Assembly (NCBI RefSeq): GCF_002902985.1
Contig: NZ_CP026167.1
Span: 2,480,001-2,544,000, forward strand
DNA from: Leclercia sp. LSNIH1
GTDB taxonomy: Bacteria; Pseudomonadota; Gammaproteobacteria; Enterobacterales; Enterobacteriaceae
Length of the DNA stretch: 64,000 nt
Direction of reading: 5' to 3'
In this document: piece after piece, positions 1 through 9,023 of the stretch
How positions within the stretch are numbered: the stretch's first letter is position 1
How the letters are laid out: each line of letters starts with the position of its first letter
Notes under the pieces: generated by a model
Told to the model about the DNA's origin: nothing
What the model saw: only the letters and a program-made list of their open reading frames with translations
Databases searched by the model: none
Translations under genes and position numbers: made by a program

Positions 1-206
1 CTCAGGTAGGGGCGCAGGGCGGTGAGGTCATTGCTGCGGTGCGTAATGCTGTAGTCATAGAACTGTTGAGCCACGGCATCCGGCCCGCCGGTGATGCAGC
101 TGCCGCTGCGGGTACCGATGTCCTTAAAGGCCGGGGTGACTGGCGTTGTGCAGGCGCTGAGCAGCAGCGCGCAAGGCACTAAAAGCGTCAAAGCAGAATA
201 GCGCAT
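1..206 (-). CDS. ybjP: YbjP family lipoprotein, 3' end outside window
   Basis: The first 68 codons lie on the minus strand and run off the left edge. The ATG is the complement of 204-206. The product starts with a lipoprotein signal (MRYSALTLLVPCALLLSAC), with a lipobox LSAC and the acylated Cys about residue 19, so an outer or inner membrane lipoprotein is expected. The sequence after it, including TRSGSC and AQQFYDYS, resembles enterobacterial YbjP, whose function is unknown. The position next to ybjQ and amiD, as in E. coli, supports the name. It is transcribed away from ybjQ, so 207-321 must hold promoters for both directions. Confidence 0.75.
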   Translation of the reverse strand, partial: MRYSALTLLVPCALLLSACTTPVTPAFKDIGTRSGSCITGGPDAVAQQFYDYSITHRSNDLTALRPYL

Positions 207-321
207 GATGATTTCCTTATTAGGCTGCAATAATTAACTAACCTTTAAATCATAGCGTAACGAGCAGATAATGATTTTGTTCTTAACCGCTTAGGCCCTT
301 AACCGCGCAAAGGAGATCAGG

Positions 322-645
322 ATGCAATTTTCAACCACCCCCACTCTGGAAGGACAACCCATCAGCGAATACTGCGGCGTGGTGACCGGGGAAGCCATAC
401 TCGGCGCCAACGTCTTCCGCGACTTTTTTGCCGGCATCCGCGATATCGTGGGTGGCCGCTCCGGCGCCTATGAGAAAGAGCTGCGTAAAGCCCGTGAAAT
501 TGCCTTCAGGGAGATGGGCGAGCAGGCGAAGGCGATGGGGGCTGACGCGGTAGTGGGGATCGATATCGATTACGAAACCGTCGGCAAAGATGCCAGCATG
601 CTGATGGTTAGCGTCAGCGGTACGGCGGTGAAAACGCGCCGATGA
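322..645 (+). CDS. ybjQ: YbjQ, UPF0145/DUF74 family protein
   Basis: A 107-residue cytoplasmic protein without signal peptide or membrane segment. The family is small, ring-forming in crystal structures and of unknown biochemical role, widespread in bacteria. The core with [28 protein letters not shown] and the repeated alternating hydrophobic pattern near the C-terminus ([15 protein letters not shown]) is typical, and full length matches the family. The start is set by AGGAG at 311-315, seven bases before ATG 322. The stop overlaps the start of amiD by four bases (ATGA), so the two genes are translationally coupled, as in E. coli. Confidence 0.9.
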   Translation: MQFSTTPTLEGQPISEYCGVVTGEAILGANVFRDFFAGIRDIVGGRSGAYEKELRKAREIAFREMGEQAKAMGADAVVGIDIDYETVGKDASMLMVSVSGTAVKTRR

Positions 646-1472
646 AGCAGGCTTTTGCACCCCTCCTGCTGGCGCTGCTGCTGGCAGGCTGTGCGGCAGA
701 AAAAGGGATTGTCGAGAAAGGGGCCTATGAGCTGGACACCCGGCGTCAGGCGCAGGCGGCCTATCCGCGTGTTAAGGTGCTGGTTATCCATTACACCGCC
801 GACGATTTTGACAGCTCGCTGGCCACCCTGACCGATAAAAACGTCAGCTCCCACTATTTGATCCCGGCGATCCCGCCCCTGCATAAAGGAAAACCGCGGA
901 TCTGGCAGCTGGTGCCGGAGCGGGATCTGGCCTGGCATGCCGGCGTCAGCTTCTGGCGTGGCGCCACGCGTATTAATGACACCTCTATTGGCATTGAGCT
1001 GGAAAACCGCGGCTGGCAAAAAATTAACGGCCAGAAACGCTTTGTTCCCTTCGAACCGGCGCAGATCGCTGCCCTGATCCCACTGGCGAAAGATATTATC
1101 CAGCGTTACGACATCAAACCCCAGAACGTGGTCGCCCACGCGGACATCGCCCCGCAGCGCAAGGACGATCCCGGTCCGTTGTTCCCCTGGCAGGCGCTGG
1201 CGCAGCAGGGGATAGGCGCCTGGCCGGATCCGGCCCGGGTGGCGTTTTATCTGAACGGGCAACCGCCTTATCAACCCGCAGACAGTGCCACACTCCTCAG
1301 TTTATTATCTCGCTACGGATATGATGTTCCAGATAATATTTCGCCCGCACAACAAAAGCGCATTATTATGGCTTTTCAGATGCATTTCAGACCGCAATTA
1401 TGGAATGGTGTTTCTGATAGAGAAACAATTGCTATCGCCGAAGCGTTACTTGAAAAATATGGCCAGGGATAA
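642..1472 (+). CDS. amiD: AmiD, N-acetylmuramoyl-L-alanine amidase, lipoprotein
   Basis: Zinc-dependent amidase of the outer membrane that cuts the bond between N-acetylmuramic acid and the stem peptide, acting on anhydro-muropeptides as well. The 276-residue product starts with a lipoprotein signal ending LLLAGC (Cys about residue 17). An amidase_2/PGRP fold follows; zinc ligands are recognisable in VLVIHYTA (His about 50) and in [16 protein letters not shown] near residue 165, and WHAG and IGIELEN are family motifs. The C-terminal third is a peptidoglycan-binding helical domain. It overlaps ybjQ by four bases. The last 190 bases are noticeably richer in A+T than the rest, next to the left edge of the secretion island, but the protein remains family-like to its end. 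Confidence 0.93.
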   Translation: MKQAFAPLLLALLLAGCAAEKGIVEKGAYELDTRRQAQAAYPRVKVLVIHYTADDFDSSLATLTDKNVSSHYLIPAIPPLHKGKPRIWQLVPERDLAWHAGVSFWRGATRINDTSIGIELENRGWQKINGQKRFVPFEPAQIAALIPLAKDIIQRYDIKPQNVVAHADIAPQRKDDPGPLFPWQALAQQGIGAWPDPARVAFYLNGQPPYQPADSATLLSLLSRYGYDVPDNISPAQQKRIIMAFQMHFRPQLWNGVSDRETIAIAEALLEKYGQG

Positions 1473-1725
1473 GCCTCGACTATCACTATTGAGGTAGTTT
1501 TCTCTGTATCGACCTTAAGATTAATCTTAGGTTCATTTGTGATTCATTTTTAGTTAATTGACTTAAAATTACCCGAATATAATATGTGCATATAGCTTGC
1601 TAACTATTAGGTAGAGCAAATATTATTTGATAGTCATTCTCAGCAAAATTATTTTGAATTATCTGTTGCGACGTTTCTGACGCAGTGGGCTGCTTTATCC
1701 ATAAAAAAATTAAACAGGCATAATA
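1473..1725. other. A+T-rich intergenic left edge of the secretion island
   Basis: About 250 bases without a gene between amiD and the IprA-like regulator. The composition drops sharply to A+T-rich sequence compared with ybjQ and the front of amiD. Such stretches are often H-NS bound and mark the edge of acquired DNA. It must hold the promoter of the regulator, but I see no clear -10/-35 pair, integrase, tRNA or direct repeat. Confidence 0.5.
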
Positions 1726-2349
1726 ATGTTAAACGTATACTGTAAAAATAATCGACCGAAAAAGGCGATTGACGCCCTTGTTGCCGCTACGGCGGATTAT
1801 CCTGAAAAAACATTAAAAAAATGGCAGAAAATTATTACCGCCGATTCACAATATGTTCATGTGATGGTCAGCGGTGAAATCGAAATTCGTCGTAACTCTG
1901 ACGAGTTAAGTATGTTTACCATGCGTCAGGCCGGATTTTTAGGCATCTCAGCCATCTATAACACCGCCTCCCGCATGTACGGTCTGGTACGCGATACCAC
2001 CATCATTCGCACCATCAGACGTGATGAATTCGAACGTCTTATTAGCGAGAAAAACCTTTGGCCAGAATTCAGCCAGTACTTAATCTGGTATATCGACATA
2101 CTGAGCAAGCGCGATGATATTCTGGTGGCCCGCAGTGCTTATTCTATAGTCCGGGAATTCCTCCTCGAAATTAATGACCTGATTGTTCATCAGAATCGTG
2201 ATATTAACGTATATGACTATATTCAGGAATACACCAGCCTGGCGCGCAGCACCATTATTAAAATTCTCTCAGACCTGAAAAAAGGTCATTACATTGTGGT
2301 TGAAAAAGGCAAATTAATAAATATCACCAGCCTGCCTGAACGCTACTGA
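1726..2349 (+). CDS. IprA/YaiV-like winged helix regulator (Crp/Fnr-like fold)
   Basis: A 207-residue cytoplasmic protein. Residues about 20-110 look like a degenerate cyclic-nucleotide-binding beta roll (VMVSGEIEIRR, then AGFLGIS) without the phosphate-binding cassette arginine of true Crp. Residues about 140-205 form a helix-turn-helix, with SLARSTIIKILSDLKKGHYI as likely recognition region. This matches the IprA/YaiV family, some of whose members affect oxidative stress resistance; the ligand is unknown. The gene is A+T-richer than the backbone. It converges on gspB, and the two stop codons overlap by seven bases, which makes it a candidate local regulator of the island (inference only). 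Confidence 0.7.
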   Translation: MLNVYCKNNRPKKAIDALVAATADYPEKTLKKWQKIITADSQYVHVMVSGEIEIRRNSDELSMFTMRQAGFLGISAIYNTASRMYGLVRDTTIIRTIRRDEFERLISEKNLWPEFSQYLIWYIDILSKRDDILVARSAYSIVREFLLEINDLIVHQNRDINVYDYIQEYTSLARSTIIKILSDLKKGHYIVVEKGKLINITSLPERY

Positions 2350-2996
2350 TAACCATTACGAATATCTCCATGGGTTAACGCCTGTGGAGATTTTTTTCGC
2401 ATCGATGCATCTATTTTTTCTGTTTTTAACGCTGCCGTCTGATTTATCACCCGATTCGTCGTCTCAGAATCATATTGCGTCTCATCAACCGGCGCATCCG
2501 GTATCTTTCCCTGCAAATAATCTTGCTGCTGCTCTTTCAGCGCCTCCATAAACCGTTCTTTTAGTGAATCGGCATCTGTTTCTTGCCGGGCGGTATGCGT
2601 ATCGGGCAACGGTTCACTGGAAATGTCATTGTCCGGAGCCTGCTGCCAGTCTAATGACTTATCCATCATCAACGGATCGTCTGACGGTAGCGGTGGTGCG
2701 GCATACTCCGCAGCTTTTGGTTTCGGTTCCGGGAACGGTTTTGAGACATAAACATAATGCATCTCCGAAAGCTGCGTATCCGGTTGCGCCACGCTCACCG
2801 GTTTGGGGATCGGCGCCGGATGTCGAAGATTCCAGTAGAGATGGGCGTACAGCCCGGCAATCAAAATGGCCCCCACGCAGCATAAGCAGGCCAAAGTTCG
2901 GAAGGCGATCCTATGCAACGCGGGAAGGCGGTAAGAGAACCAGACCGCCTCGCCGGTATTAAAGCTGCGCTGGGCAGCGAGGCATATAGTAGACAT
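2343..2996 (-). CDS. gspB: GspB-like accessory protein of the type II secretion system
   Basis: A 217-residue, bitopic inner membrane protein with a short cytoplasmic N-terminus, one membrane segment at about residues 32-52 (TLACLCCVGAILIAGLY) and a proline-rich periplasmic region. Partner GspB/ExeB/PulB proteins act with GspA to place the secretin in the outer membrane and pass through peptidoglycan. Sequence conservation in this family is low, so the call rests mainly on topology, proline-rich linker and position. Its ATG overlaps the gspA stop by one base (TAATG), so the pair is translationally coupled. At 217 residues it is longer than E. coli GspB (about 139). Its last codons overlap the convergent regulator gene. 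Confidence 0.7.
   Translation of the reverse strand: MSTICLAAQRSFNTGEAVWFSYRLPALHRIAFRTLACLCCVGAILIAGLYAHLYWNLRHPAPIPKPVSVAQPDTQLSEMHYVYVSKPFPEPKPKAAEYAAPPLPSDDPLMMDKSLDWQQAPDNDISSEPLPDTHTARQETDADSLKERFMEALKEQQQDYLQGKIPDAPVDETQYDSETTNRVINQTAALKTEKIDASMRKKSPQALTHGDIRNGYQ
2364..2397 (+). terminator. Intrinsic terminator of the IprA-like gene
   Basis: ATCTCCA at 2364-2370 pairs with TGGAGAT at 2385-2391, and seven T follow from 2391. It sits 15 bases after the regulator's stop codon. It lies entirely inside the 3' coding part of the convergent gspB gene. Confidence 0.75.
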
Positions 2997-4573
2997 TAGT
3001 GCGTTTTTCCTTGCGCCAGAACATGCGGTGCGGTGTCAGCGACCGGGGAGAGAACCGTCGGAATAGTGTTATTGGCCCGCATTAGCTGCATCAGCGTCTC
3101 TTCCCCCGGCATACCGTCAACGTTCAGCCTTGCCTGGGCCTGAAATTCGCGGGTGCGCTGCACCAGCGTCTGCGTCCAGGTGTGAGCATGGGTTTCGGGT
3201 TCATGCAGCGCCTGGCTGAGTTGTGTATCAATCCAGGCCAGATCCTGGCGGCTGCTGGCGGCGCCGACCATATCTTGTCCTGCCGGGGTCAGACGGTGCA
3301 ATAACGTGTAATTCCCGGTGGCGTGGGCGTTAAACCAGCTGCGCTTCACCTGCCAGGTGCGATTATTCAGCAGCAGATCCAGCGAGTTTGCCCCAACGCG
3401 GGCTACCACCGCATAGTTCAGGTGATCGCCGGTTTTCAGTTCACTCACCCACGGATAGCCCTCTTTTTCCAGCGCCTGCAGCGAGGCGTTGCCCTGTTTA
3501 CAGATGAGATTCACCCGGGCGGCATTCTGGCAAAGCGCCTCGTCCGTTGAGGGATCGTACCCCCACATGGTGTAGAGCTGATGCATGGCGTCCGGCGCAT
3601 TCACCACCTCTTTATCAAGGGTCGGCAGAACCGGCGCCTGCGGTGTGCGGACTGTCTGTTTCCAGCTTGCCGGAACAGGCAGCGGCACGGGGAGTTTCGC
3701 TGTGATGGCGCCCGAGAAATACCATCCGCAGGCGGCAAACAGCACGCTGGCGAACAGGCCGACCGTCGCCAGGGTTTTGCGATGGGTGTTGCGCGGCAGC
3801 ACTTCACCCGCCGCCAGACGTAAATGGCGTGGCCCCACGCCGGGCGCCCGTTCGGTCCAGGCCGCCAGTAGCGACAGGTGCGCCAGCGCGTTCAGCTGGC
3901 TCACCGATCCTCTGGTCAGGGCGTGCATCCGGCGTATGCGGGCAGGGGTAAAGGGGGACGTTTCCGCCCCATGCTCCTGCGATTGCGCCTCAACATAGCG
4001 CATCACTTCGCGACAGGTGAGCGGGCGCAAGGTATGGCGGGTATGCACCCGGGACGCCAGCCCAGAGCGCTTCATCAGACGCGCATCCTGATCAGGGGTA
4101 CCGGTCAGGACCAGCGTCAACGACAGATCGCACTCCTGCGCCCGGGAGAGCAGCATGCCCAGCGCCTCCCAGCCGTTATCGCGCATCGCCTGAACGGCGG
4201 AGAGGGTCACGACCATGCCACTCGTTTTGCTGGCTGGGTATTTTTCGTGCCACTGGCGCAGTACCGCGTCAACAGCCTGAATTTTGTTGCTGGCCTCTTT
4301 GGTCTGGGCGCTGAGTTTATACAGCAGCCCCTTCGCGCTTAGCTTTGGAAAAGCGTTAACGGCAACCCCGGCGGAGGCGTTCGCCAGTAGGTGTCCGGTG
4401 AAGGTGTTGAGCAGTGCCTCGTCATCGCCAAACAGCGCCACAATCCCGGGCACGGTTGATTTCTCTGCCAGCATGCCGAAGACATCCTGATGATAGGCCG
4501 CAAAGAAACTGCCGCAGGGGCGGGCTGCGCTCCTGAAGGGGGGGCGGGTAAATTTAAAATGGCTGAGGAACAT
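2996..4573 (-). CDS. gspA: GspA-like T2SS assembly protein, degenerate ATPase motifs
   Basis: GspA/ExeA proteins are inner membrane AAA-type ATPases with a periplasmic peptidoglycan-binding end, used to assemble the secretin. The 525-residue product has this layout: a cytoplasmic AAA-like region (1-260), one membrane segment at about 264-284 (TVGLFASVLFAACGWYF), a periplasmic peptidase C39-like/SPOR-like region, and a peptidoglycan-binding helix set near 470-505 (FQAQARLNVDGMPGEETL). Where the family has a P-loop (GEAGSGKT type), this protein reads ALFGDDEALLNTF. The Walker B region reads MVVTLSAVQAM, with no acidic pair. ATP hydrolysis is therefore doubtful. It is first in a gspA-gspB operon divergent from gspC, the same arrangement as the E. 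coli chromosomal gsp locus. Confidence 0.8.
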   Translation of the reverse strand: MFLSHFKFTRPPFRSAARPCGSFFAAYHQDVFGMLAEKSTVPGIVALFGDDEALLNTFTGHLLANASAGVAVNAFPKLSAKGLLYKLSAQTKEASNKIQAVDAVLRQWHEKYPASKTSGMVVTLSAVQAMRDNGWEALGMLLSRAQECDLSLTLVLTGTPDQDARLMKRSGLASRVHTRHTLRPLTCREVMRYVEAQSQEHGAETSPFTPARIRRMHALTRGSVSQLNALAHLSLLAAWTERAPGVGPRHLRLAAGEVLPRNTHRKTLATVGLFASVLFAACGWYFSGAITAKLPVPLPVPASWKQTVRTPQAPVLPTLDKEVVNAPDAMHQLYTMWGYDPSTDEALCQNAARVNLICKQGNASLQALEKEGYPWVSELKTGDHLNYAVVARVGANSLDLLLNNRTWQVKRSWFNAHATGNYTLLHRLTPAGQDMVGAASSRQDLAWIDTQLSQALHEPETHAHTWTQTLVQRTREFQAQARLNVDGMPGEETLMQLMRANNTIPTVLSPVADTAPHVLAQGKTH

Positions 4574-4835
4574 AACGCTTCACCGATCTATTTCATTGAC
4601 CAAATGTCACCCGGGAAAGTAAGGGAAGCGCGGTAAAGGGTCAATTTTGCGTGAGGAGAAAAATAACCTGCGTCGACTGACTAACATCGGTTAATTATCT
4701 GGTCAATATTTTTCTGTATTATAGTTAGTGGCAAACCCGATGGAGCGGGAGGCACATCATTATTACTATTTCAGAGTTTTCAGGTGCAGCGCCAGGCTGC
4801 TAACTTCTGCATTGACTAAAAGGTCACTATTAAAA
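4574..4835. promoter_or_regulatory. Divergent promoter region between gspA and gspC
   Basis: About 260 non-coding bases separate the two divergent gsp operons, so both promoters must lie here. The part near gspC is A+T-rich, with a TATTAT at 4717-4722 that could be a -10 element for gspC; no convincing -35 is found at 16-18 bases. No Crp, Fnr or LexA consensus is visible. Confidence 0.4.
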
Positions 4836-5609
4836 ATGAAAATGCAGCTCTATTCCCGGTTTATTGCGCCATGCGTAATGTTTGTTCTGCTGATATTTAG
4901 CGGCCAGCAGGGATATGTCGTATTTAAAGCGTATAAAAAGGCGGCCAATTCCGACCCGAATAAGGCACCCGCGCTTTCCCGCATGCGACAGTCAGAGCAG
5001 GACTTTGCCCTTTTCCAGCCAGCGGTTAACCAACCCGTGGCACAGCAGGCGGCAAAAAAGAGCATTTCTGCCGAGGTGGACGGCATCATCAACAGCGACG
5101 AAGCGTGGCTCTCCTTCGCCGTTATCAAAACGCCTGTCGGGCAGAAGAGTCTGCGTGAAGGCGACCCGCTGCCCGGTTACAACGATGCCTACATTGATGA
5201 AATTAATCCCGATAACGTGGTGGTGAGTTACGAGGGCGAGCGGCAGGTGCTGGCGTTAAAACGCCCTGACTATTTCAAAGGCGACATCAATTCTTCGCCC
5301 GCACTGAAGCCTAAAGGCGATGCCGGGGCGGATAATGTCCATCTTGACGATTATCTGGTGCTGAAACCCTATATCGAAAAAGGGCAGCTCGAAGGCTATC
5401 AAATCAAGCCCAAAAATGCCTCTTCCTTTTTTAGCGCGAGCGGGCTGGAAAAGGGGGATGTGGTAGTGAAAGTGAATTCCGTCGATATGACGCGAGCGGA
5501 GCAGGCAAAAAGTATTATTGCCAGCTGGTCGAAAATGAGAGAAGCGGAAGTCGTAGTCAGACGCCACGCTCACCTTGAAAATATTCGGGTTAATGTATTA
5601 ACCAATTAA
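4836..5609 (+). CDS. gspC: GspC, T2SS inner membrane linker protein
   Basis: Bitopic inner membrane protein that connects the inner membrane platform to the GspD secretin and helps select substrates. I chose ATG 4836 (257 residues) because the predicted protein then begins just before the membrane anchor (FIAPCVMFVLLIFSGQQGYVV); an upstream GTG at 4728 keeps the frame but adds 36 unlikely residues, and ATG 4842 is also possible. An HR domain follows (WLSFAVIKTPVGQKSLREGD, then LALKRPD). The C-terminus has a PDZ-type module (ASGLEKGDVVVKVNSVDM). It is the first gene of the gspCDEFGHIJKLMO operon. Confidence 0.88.
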   Translation: MKMQLYSRFIAPCVMFVLLIFSGQQGYVVFKAYKKAANSDPNKAPALSRMRQSEQDFALFQPAVNQPVAQQAAKKSISAEVDGIINSDEAWLSFAVIKTPVGQKSLREGDPLPGYNDAYIDEINPDNVVVSYEGERQVLALKRPDYFKGDINSSPALKPKGDAGADNVHLDDYLVLKPYIEKGQLEGYQIKPKNASSFFSASGLEKGDVVVKVNSVDMTRAEQAKSIIASWSKMREAEVVVRRHAHLENIRVNVLTN

Positions 5610-5622
5610 CAAGTGTAATGAG

Positions 5623-7533
5623 ATGAAGAAATTTCCCTGGGCATGTCTCGCGCTGACTGCCGCCTCTTTTATTTCCAGTTCGGTGATGGCGGCGAACTTC
5701 AGCGCCAGTTTTAAGAACACCGATATTCGAGAATTTATCGATACGGTAGGGCGCAACCTTAATAAAACCATCCTGGTCGATCCCTCCGTGCAGGGCAACG
5801 TATCGGTTAAGACCTATAACGTGCTTACGGAAGAGGAATACTATCAGTTCTTCCTGAGCGTGCTGGATCTGTACGGTCTGTCGGTGATCCCGATGGATAA
5901 CGGCATGGTGAAAGTGGTGCGTTCCACGGTGGCGCGTACCGCGGGCGTGCCGCTGGCGGACAGTCAGCATCCCGGCAAAGGCGATGAGATTATCACTCGC
6001 GTGGTGCGGATGGAAAATGTGCCGGTGCGTGAGCTGGCGCCGCTGCTGCGCCAGCTGAACGATGCCTCCGGCATGGGTAACGTGGTCCACTTTGAACCCT
6101 CTAACGTGCTGCTGCTGACCGGTAAAGCCTCGGTGGTGAACCGGCTGGTGGATCTGGTCCAGCGGGTCGATCGCTCCGGCATGCAGCGTCGCGAAATCGT
6201 ACCGCTACGCTATGCCTCAGCCAAAGCGCTCTCCGATATGTTGAACAATCTCAACAACGAAGAGCAAAAAGGGCAGAACGCGCCGCAGCTGGCGACGAAA
6301 GTCGTTGCCGATGACGAGACCAACAGCCTGGTGATCAGCGGCTCGGAAGAGGCCCGCGCGCGCACCCGGTCGCTGGTAAGTGAGCTCGATCGGGAGCAGA
6401 ACAACGAGGGCAATACCCGCGTTTTCTATCTGAAATATGCCAATGCCAGCAAAGTCGTGCCGGTGCTCACCGGCATTGGCGAACAGCTGAAAGACAAAGC
6501 GCCAGCGTCAAAAAGCAAAACGGCCTCCGCCAGCAGCGATCTGAATATCACTGCCGACGAGGCCACCAACTCACTGGTGATCACCGCCCAGCCTAACGTG
6601 ATGAACTCGCTGGAAAAAGTGATCGACAAACTCGACATCCGCCGTCCGCAGGTGCTGGTAGAAGCGATCATTGCCGAAGTGCAGGACGGCAACGGCCTCG
6701 ACCTTGGCGTGCAGTGGACCGGCAAACATGGCGGCGTGCAGTTTGGTGCCACCGGTCTGCCAATCAGCCAGATCAAGAACGGTACCATGAAAGGGACCAG
6801 CTTTACCGGTATGGCGACCGGCTTCTTTAACGGTGATTTTGGCGCGCTGATGACCGCCCTCTCTACTGACGGTAAAAACGACATTCTCTCAACCCCGAGT
6901 GTGGTCACCCTGGATAACAAAGAGGCGTCGTTCAACGTGGGTCAGGATGTGCCGGTCCTGTCCGGCTCGCAGACCACCAGCGGCGATAATGTCTTTAACT
7001 CGGTGGAGCGTAAGACGGTCGGTACCAAGCTGAAAATTATTCCGCAGATCAACGACGGTGACATCATCCACCTGAAGATTGAGCAGGAAGTTTCCAGCGT
7101 GGATGCCAGCGCGACGGAAGATGCCAGCCTCGGTCCAACCTTCAACACCCGTACCATCAATAACGAAGTGATGGTGCACAGTGGGCAGACGGTAGTGCTC
7201 GGCGGGTTAATGGAGAACGTCACCAAACAGAATGTCTCGAAAGTGCCGCTGCTGGGGGATCTTCCGCTGGTGGGACAGCTGTTCCGCTACACCTCCCAGG
7301 ATACCTCGAAACGTAACCTGATGGTCTTTATCCATACCACCGTTCTGCGGGATGACGATAGCTACAGCGCCTCGTCGAAGGAAAAATATGACCAGATCCG
7401 CGCGCGCCAGCAGCAGCGCATGGAGGAGAAAAAGCTGGGCATTGTCTCTAACGATGACACAGCGGTGCTACCGGCCTATCCGTCTAAGGGCACTTCCGCC
7501 ACTCCGGCCCCGCGCAATCCGTTTAAAGGGTAA
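5623..7533 (+). CDS. gspD: GspD, T2SS outer membrane secretin
   Basis: Forms the outer membrane gate through which folded proteins leave the cell. The 636-residue precursor has a Sec signal peptide with cleavage after VMA (about residue 24), an N0 domain ([20 protein letters not shown]), three N1-N3 KH-like repeats, and the secretin core up to about residue 580. The secretin signature [15 protein letters not shown] lies at about 541-555. A C-terminal tail of some 60 residues (charged, then Pro/Thr/Ser) corresponds to the S-domain that pilotins bind; no pilotin gene is seen in the window. Length is normal (E. coli GspD is about 650). Confidence 0.97.
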   Translation: MKKFPWACLALTAASFISSSVMAANFSASFKNTDIREFIDTVGRNLNKTILVDPSVQGNVSVKTYNVLTEEEYYQFFLSVLDLYGLSVIPMDNGMVKVVRSTVARTAGVPLADSQHPGKGDEIITRVVRMENVPVRELAPLLRQLNDASGMGNVVHFEPSNVLLLTGKASVVNRLVDLVQRVDRSGMQRREIVPLRYASAKALSDMLNNLNNEEQKGQNAPQLATKVVADDETNSLVISGSEEARARTRSLVSELDREQNNEGNTRVFYLKYANASKVVPVLTGIGEQLKDKAPASKSKTASASSDLNITADEATNSLVITAQPNVMNSLEKVIDKLDIRRPQVLVEAIIAEVQDGNGLDLGVQWTGKHGGVQFGATGLPISQIKNGTMKGTSFTGMATGFFNGDFGALMTALSTDGKNDILSTPSVVTLDNKEASFNVGQDVPVLSGSQTTSGDNVFNSVERKTVGTKLKIIPQINDGDIIHLKIEQEVSSVDASATEDASLGPTFNTRTINNEVMVHSGQTVVLGGLMENVTKQNVSKVPLLGDLPLVGQLFRYTSQDTSKRNLMVFIHTTVLRDDDSYSASSKEKYDQIRARQQQRMEEKKLGIVSNDDTAVLPAYPSKGTSATPAPRNPFKG

Positions 7534-7544
7534 GGGGGCGGGAG

Positions 7545-9023
7545 ATGGATGAACTCACCAATGCCTTATGCACCAGCAGCTTTGCCAAGGATAACGGCGT
7601 CCTCTTTTATCAGGATCAGGTCTTTGTCCGCGATGACGCCCCGGCCTTTGCTCTGCTGGAGATGCGCCGGGTGCTGGCCCGTTCTTTTACGCCGGTTGTC
7701 CTGACGCCAGAGGCGTTTGACGAGATGCTGGCCAAAATCTGGCAGCAGAATAGCGGTGTCTCGCAGCAGCTGGTGGATGACATGGATGCCGATATCGATC
7801 TGATGGCGCTGACCGAGGAGATCCCGGATAACGAGGATCTGCTGGATAACGACGAAAACTCGCCGGTGATCCGCCTGATCAACGCCATTCTCGGCGAGGC
7901 GGTGAAAGACGGTGCCTCGGATATTCATATCGAAACCTTTGAGCGTACCCTGAGCATCCGCTTTCGCGTCGACGGCGTGCTGCGTCCAGTGCTGCAACCG
8001 GCGCGCAAGCTGGCGCCGCTGCTGGTGTCCCGTATCAAGGTGATGTCGAAGCTCGATATCGCCGAAAAACGGCTGCCGCAGGATGGGCGTATTTCGCTGC
8101 GTATCGGGCGTAAAGCGATCGACGTGCGTGTTTCCACCATCCCCTCGCAGTACGGCGAGCGGGTAGTGATGCGTCTGCTCGATAAAAGCAATCTCAAGCC
8201 GGACATTAACAAGCTGGGTCTGATCGACGAAGAGTTACAGCAGCTGAAGGGATTAATTGGCCGTCCGCATGGCATCATTCTGGTCACCGGCCCGACCGGT
8301 TCCGGGAAAAGTACCACCCTGTACGCCATTCTTTCGGCGCTGAACGCCCATGAACGCAACATCCTCACCGTTGAAGATCCCATCGAGTATGAGCTGGAAG
8401 GGGTGGGGCAAACCCAGGTTAACCCGCGCGTCGACATGACCTTTGCCCGCGGGCTGCGCGCCATACTGCGCCAGGACCCGGACGTGGTGATGATCGGTGA
8501 AATCCGTGACGGCGAAACCGCGCAGATTGCGGTGCAGGCGTCTCTCACTGGTCACCTGGTGATGTCCACGCTGCACACCAACAGCGCGGCAGGGGCCATC
8601 ACCCGCCTGCGCGACATGGGCCTGGAGTCATTTTTAATCGGATCATCGTTGCTGGGTGTCATTGCCCAGCGTCTGGTGCGTCGGCTGTGTGTACACTGCC
8701 GGACCACCACTCCGCTGGACGCCAATGAAAAAGCGCTGTTCAGCTTTATGGAGGCGCCGCCGAAAGCGATCTACCGCGCGGTGGGCTGCGAACACTGCCG
8801 TCAGAGCGGGTATCAGGGGCGAGCCGGGATCCATGAATTCCTGGTGGTGGACAGCGCGATGCGCCGGGCCATTCACGAAGATAAAGATGAGATGTCCATC
8901 GAGACCGAACTCTTCAAACAGGCCTACAGCCTGCGTGAAAACGGCCTGCTGAAGGTGATTTCCGGCGTCACCTCCCTGGAAGAGGTCATGCGCGTCACCG
9001 CCGAGCGCGGGGGAGATGAATAA
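7545..9023 (+). CDS. gspE: GspE, T2SS cytoplasmic ATPase
   Basis: Hexameric ATPase that drives pseudopilus extension from the cytoplasmic face, docking on GspL. The 492 residues include an N1E domain, a Walker A motif GPTGSGKST at about 249-257, Asp and His boxes ([21 protein letters not shown]), a Walker B segment ([16 protein letters not shown]) and a four-Cys zinc motif (CVHC and, later, CEHC). All elements needed for activity are present. ATG 7545 follows a GGGGGCGGGAG purine-rich site, and the stop overlaps gspF by one base. Confidence 0.97.
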   Translation: MDELTNALCTSSFAKDNGVLFYQDQVFVRDDAPAFALLEMRRVLARSFTPVVLTPEAFDEMLAKIWQQNSGVSQQLVDDMDADIDLMALTEEIPDNEDLLDNDENSPVIRLINAILGEAVKDGASDIHIETFERTLSIRFRVDGVLRPVLQPARKLAPLLVSRIKVMSKLDIAEKRLPQDGRISLRIGRKAIDVRVSTIPSQYGERVVMRLLDKSNLKPDINKLGLIDEELQQLKGLIGRPHGIILVTGPTGSGKSTTLYAILSALNAHERNILTVEDPIEYELEGVGQTQVNPRVDMTFARGLRAILRQDPDVVMIGEIRDGETAQIAVQASLTGHLVMSTLHTNSAAGAITRLRDMGLESFLIGSSLLGVIAQRLVRRLCVHCRTTTPLDANEKALFSFMEAPPKAIYRAVGCEHCRQSGYQGRAGIHEFLVVDSAMRRAIHEDKDEMSIETELFKQAYSLRENGLLKVISGVTSLEEVMRVTAERGGDE

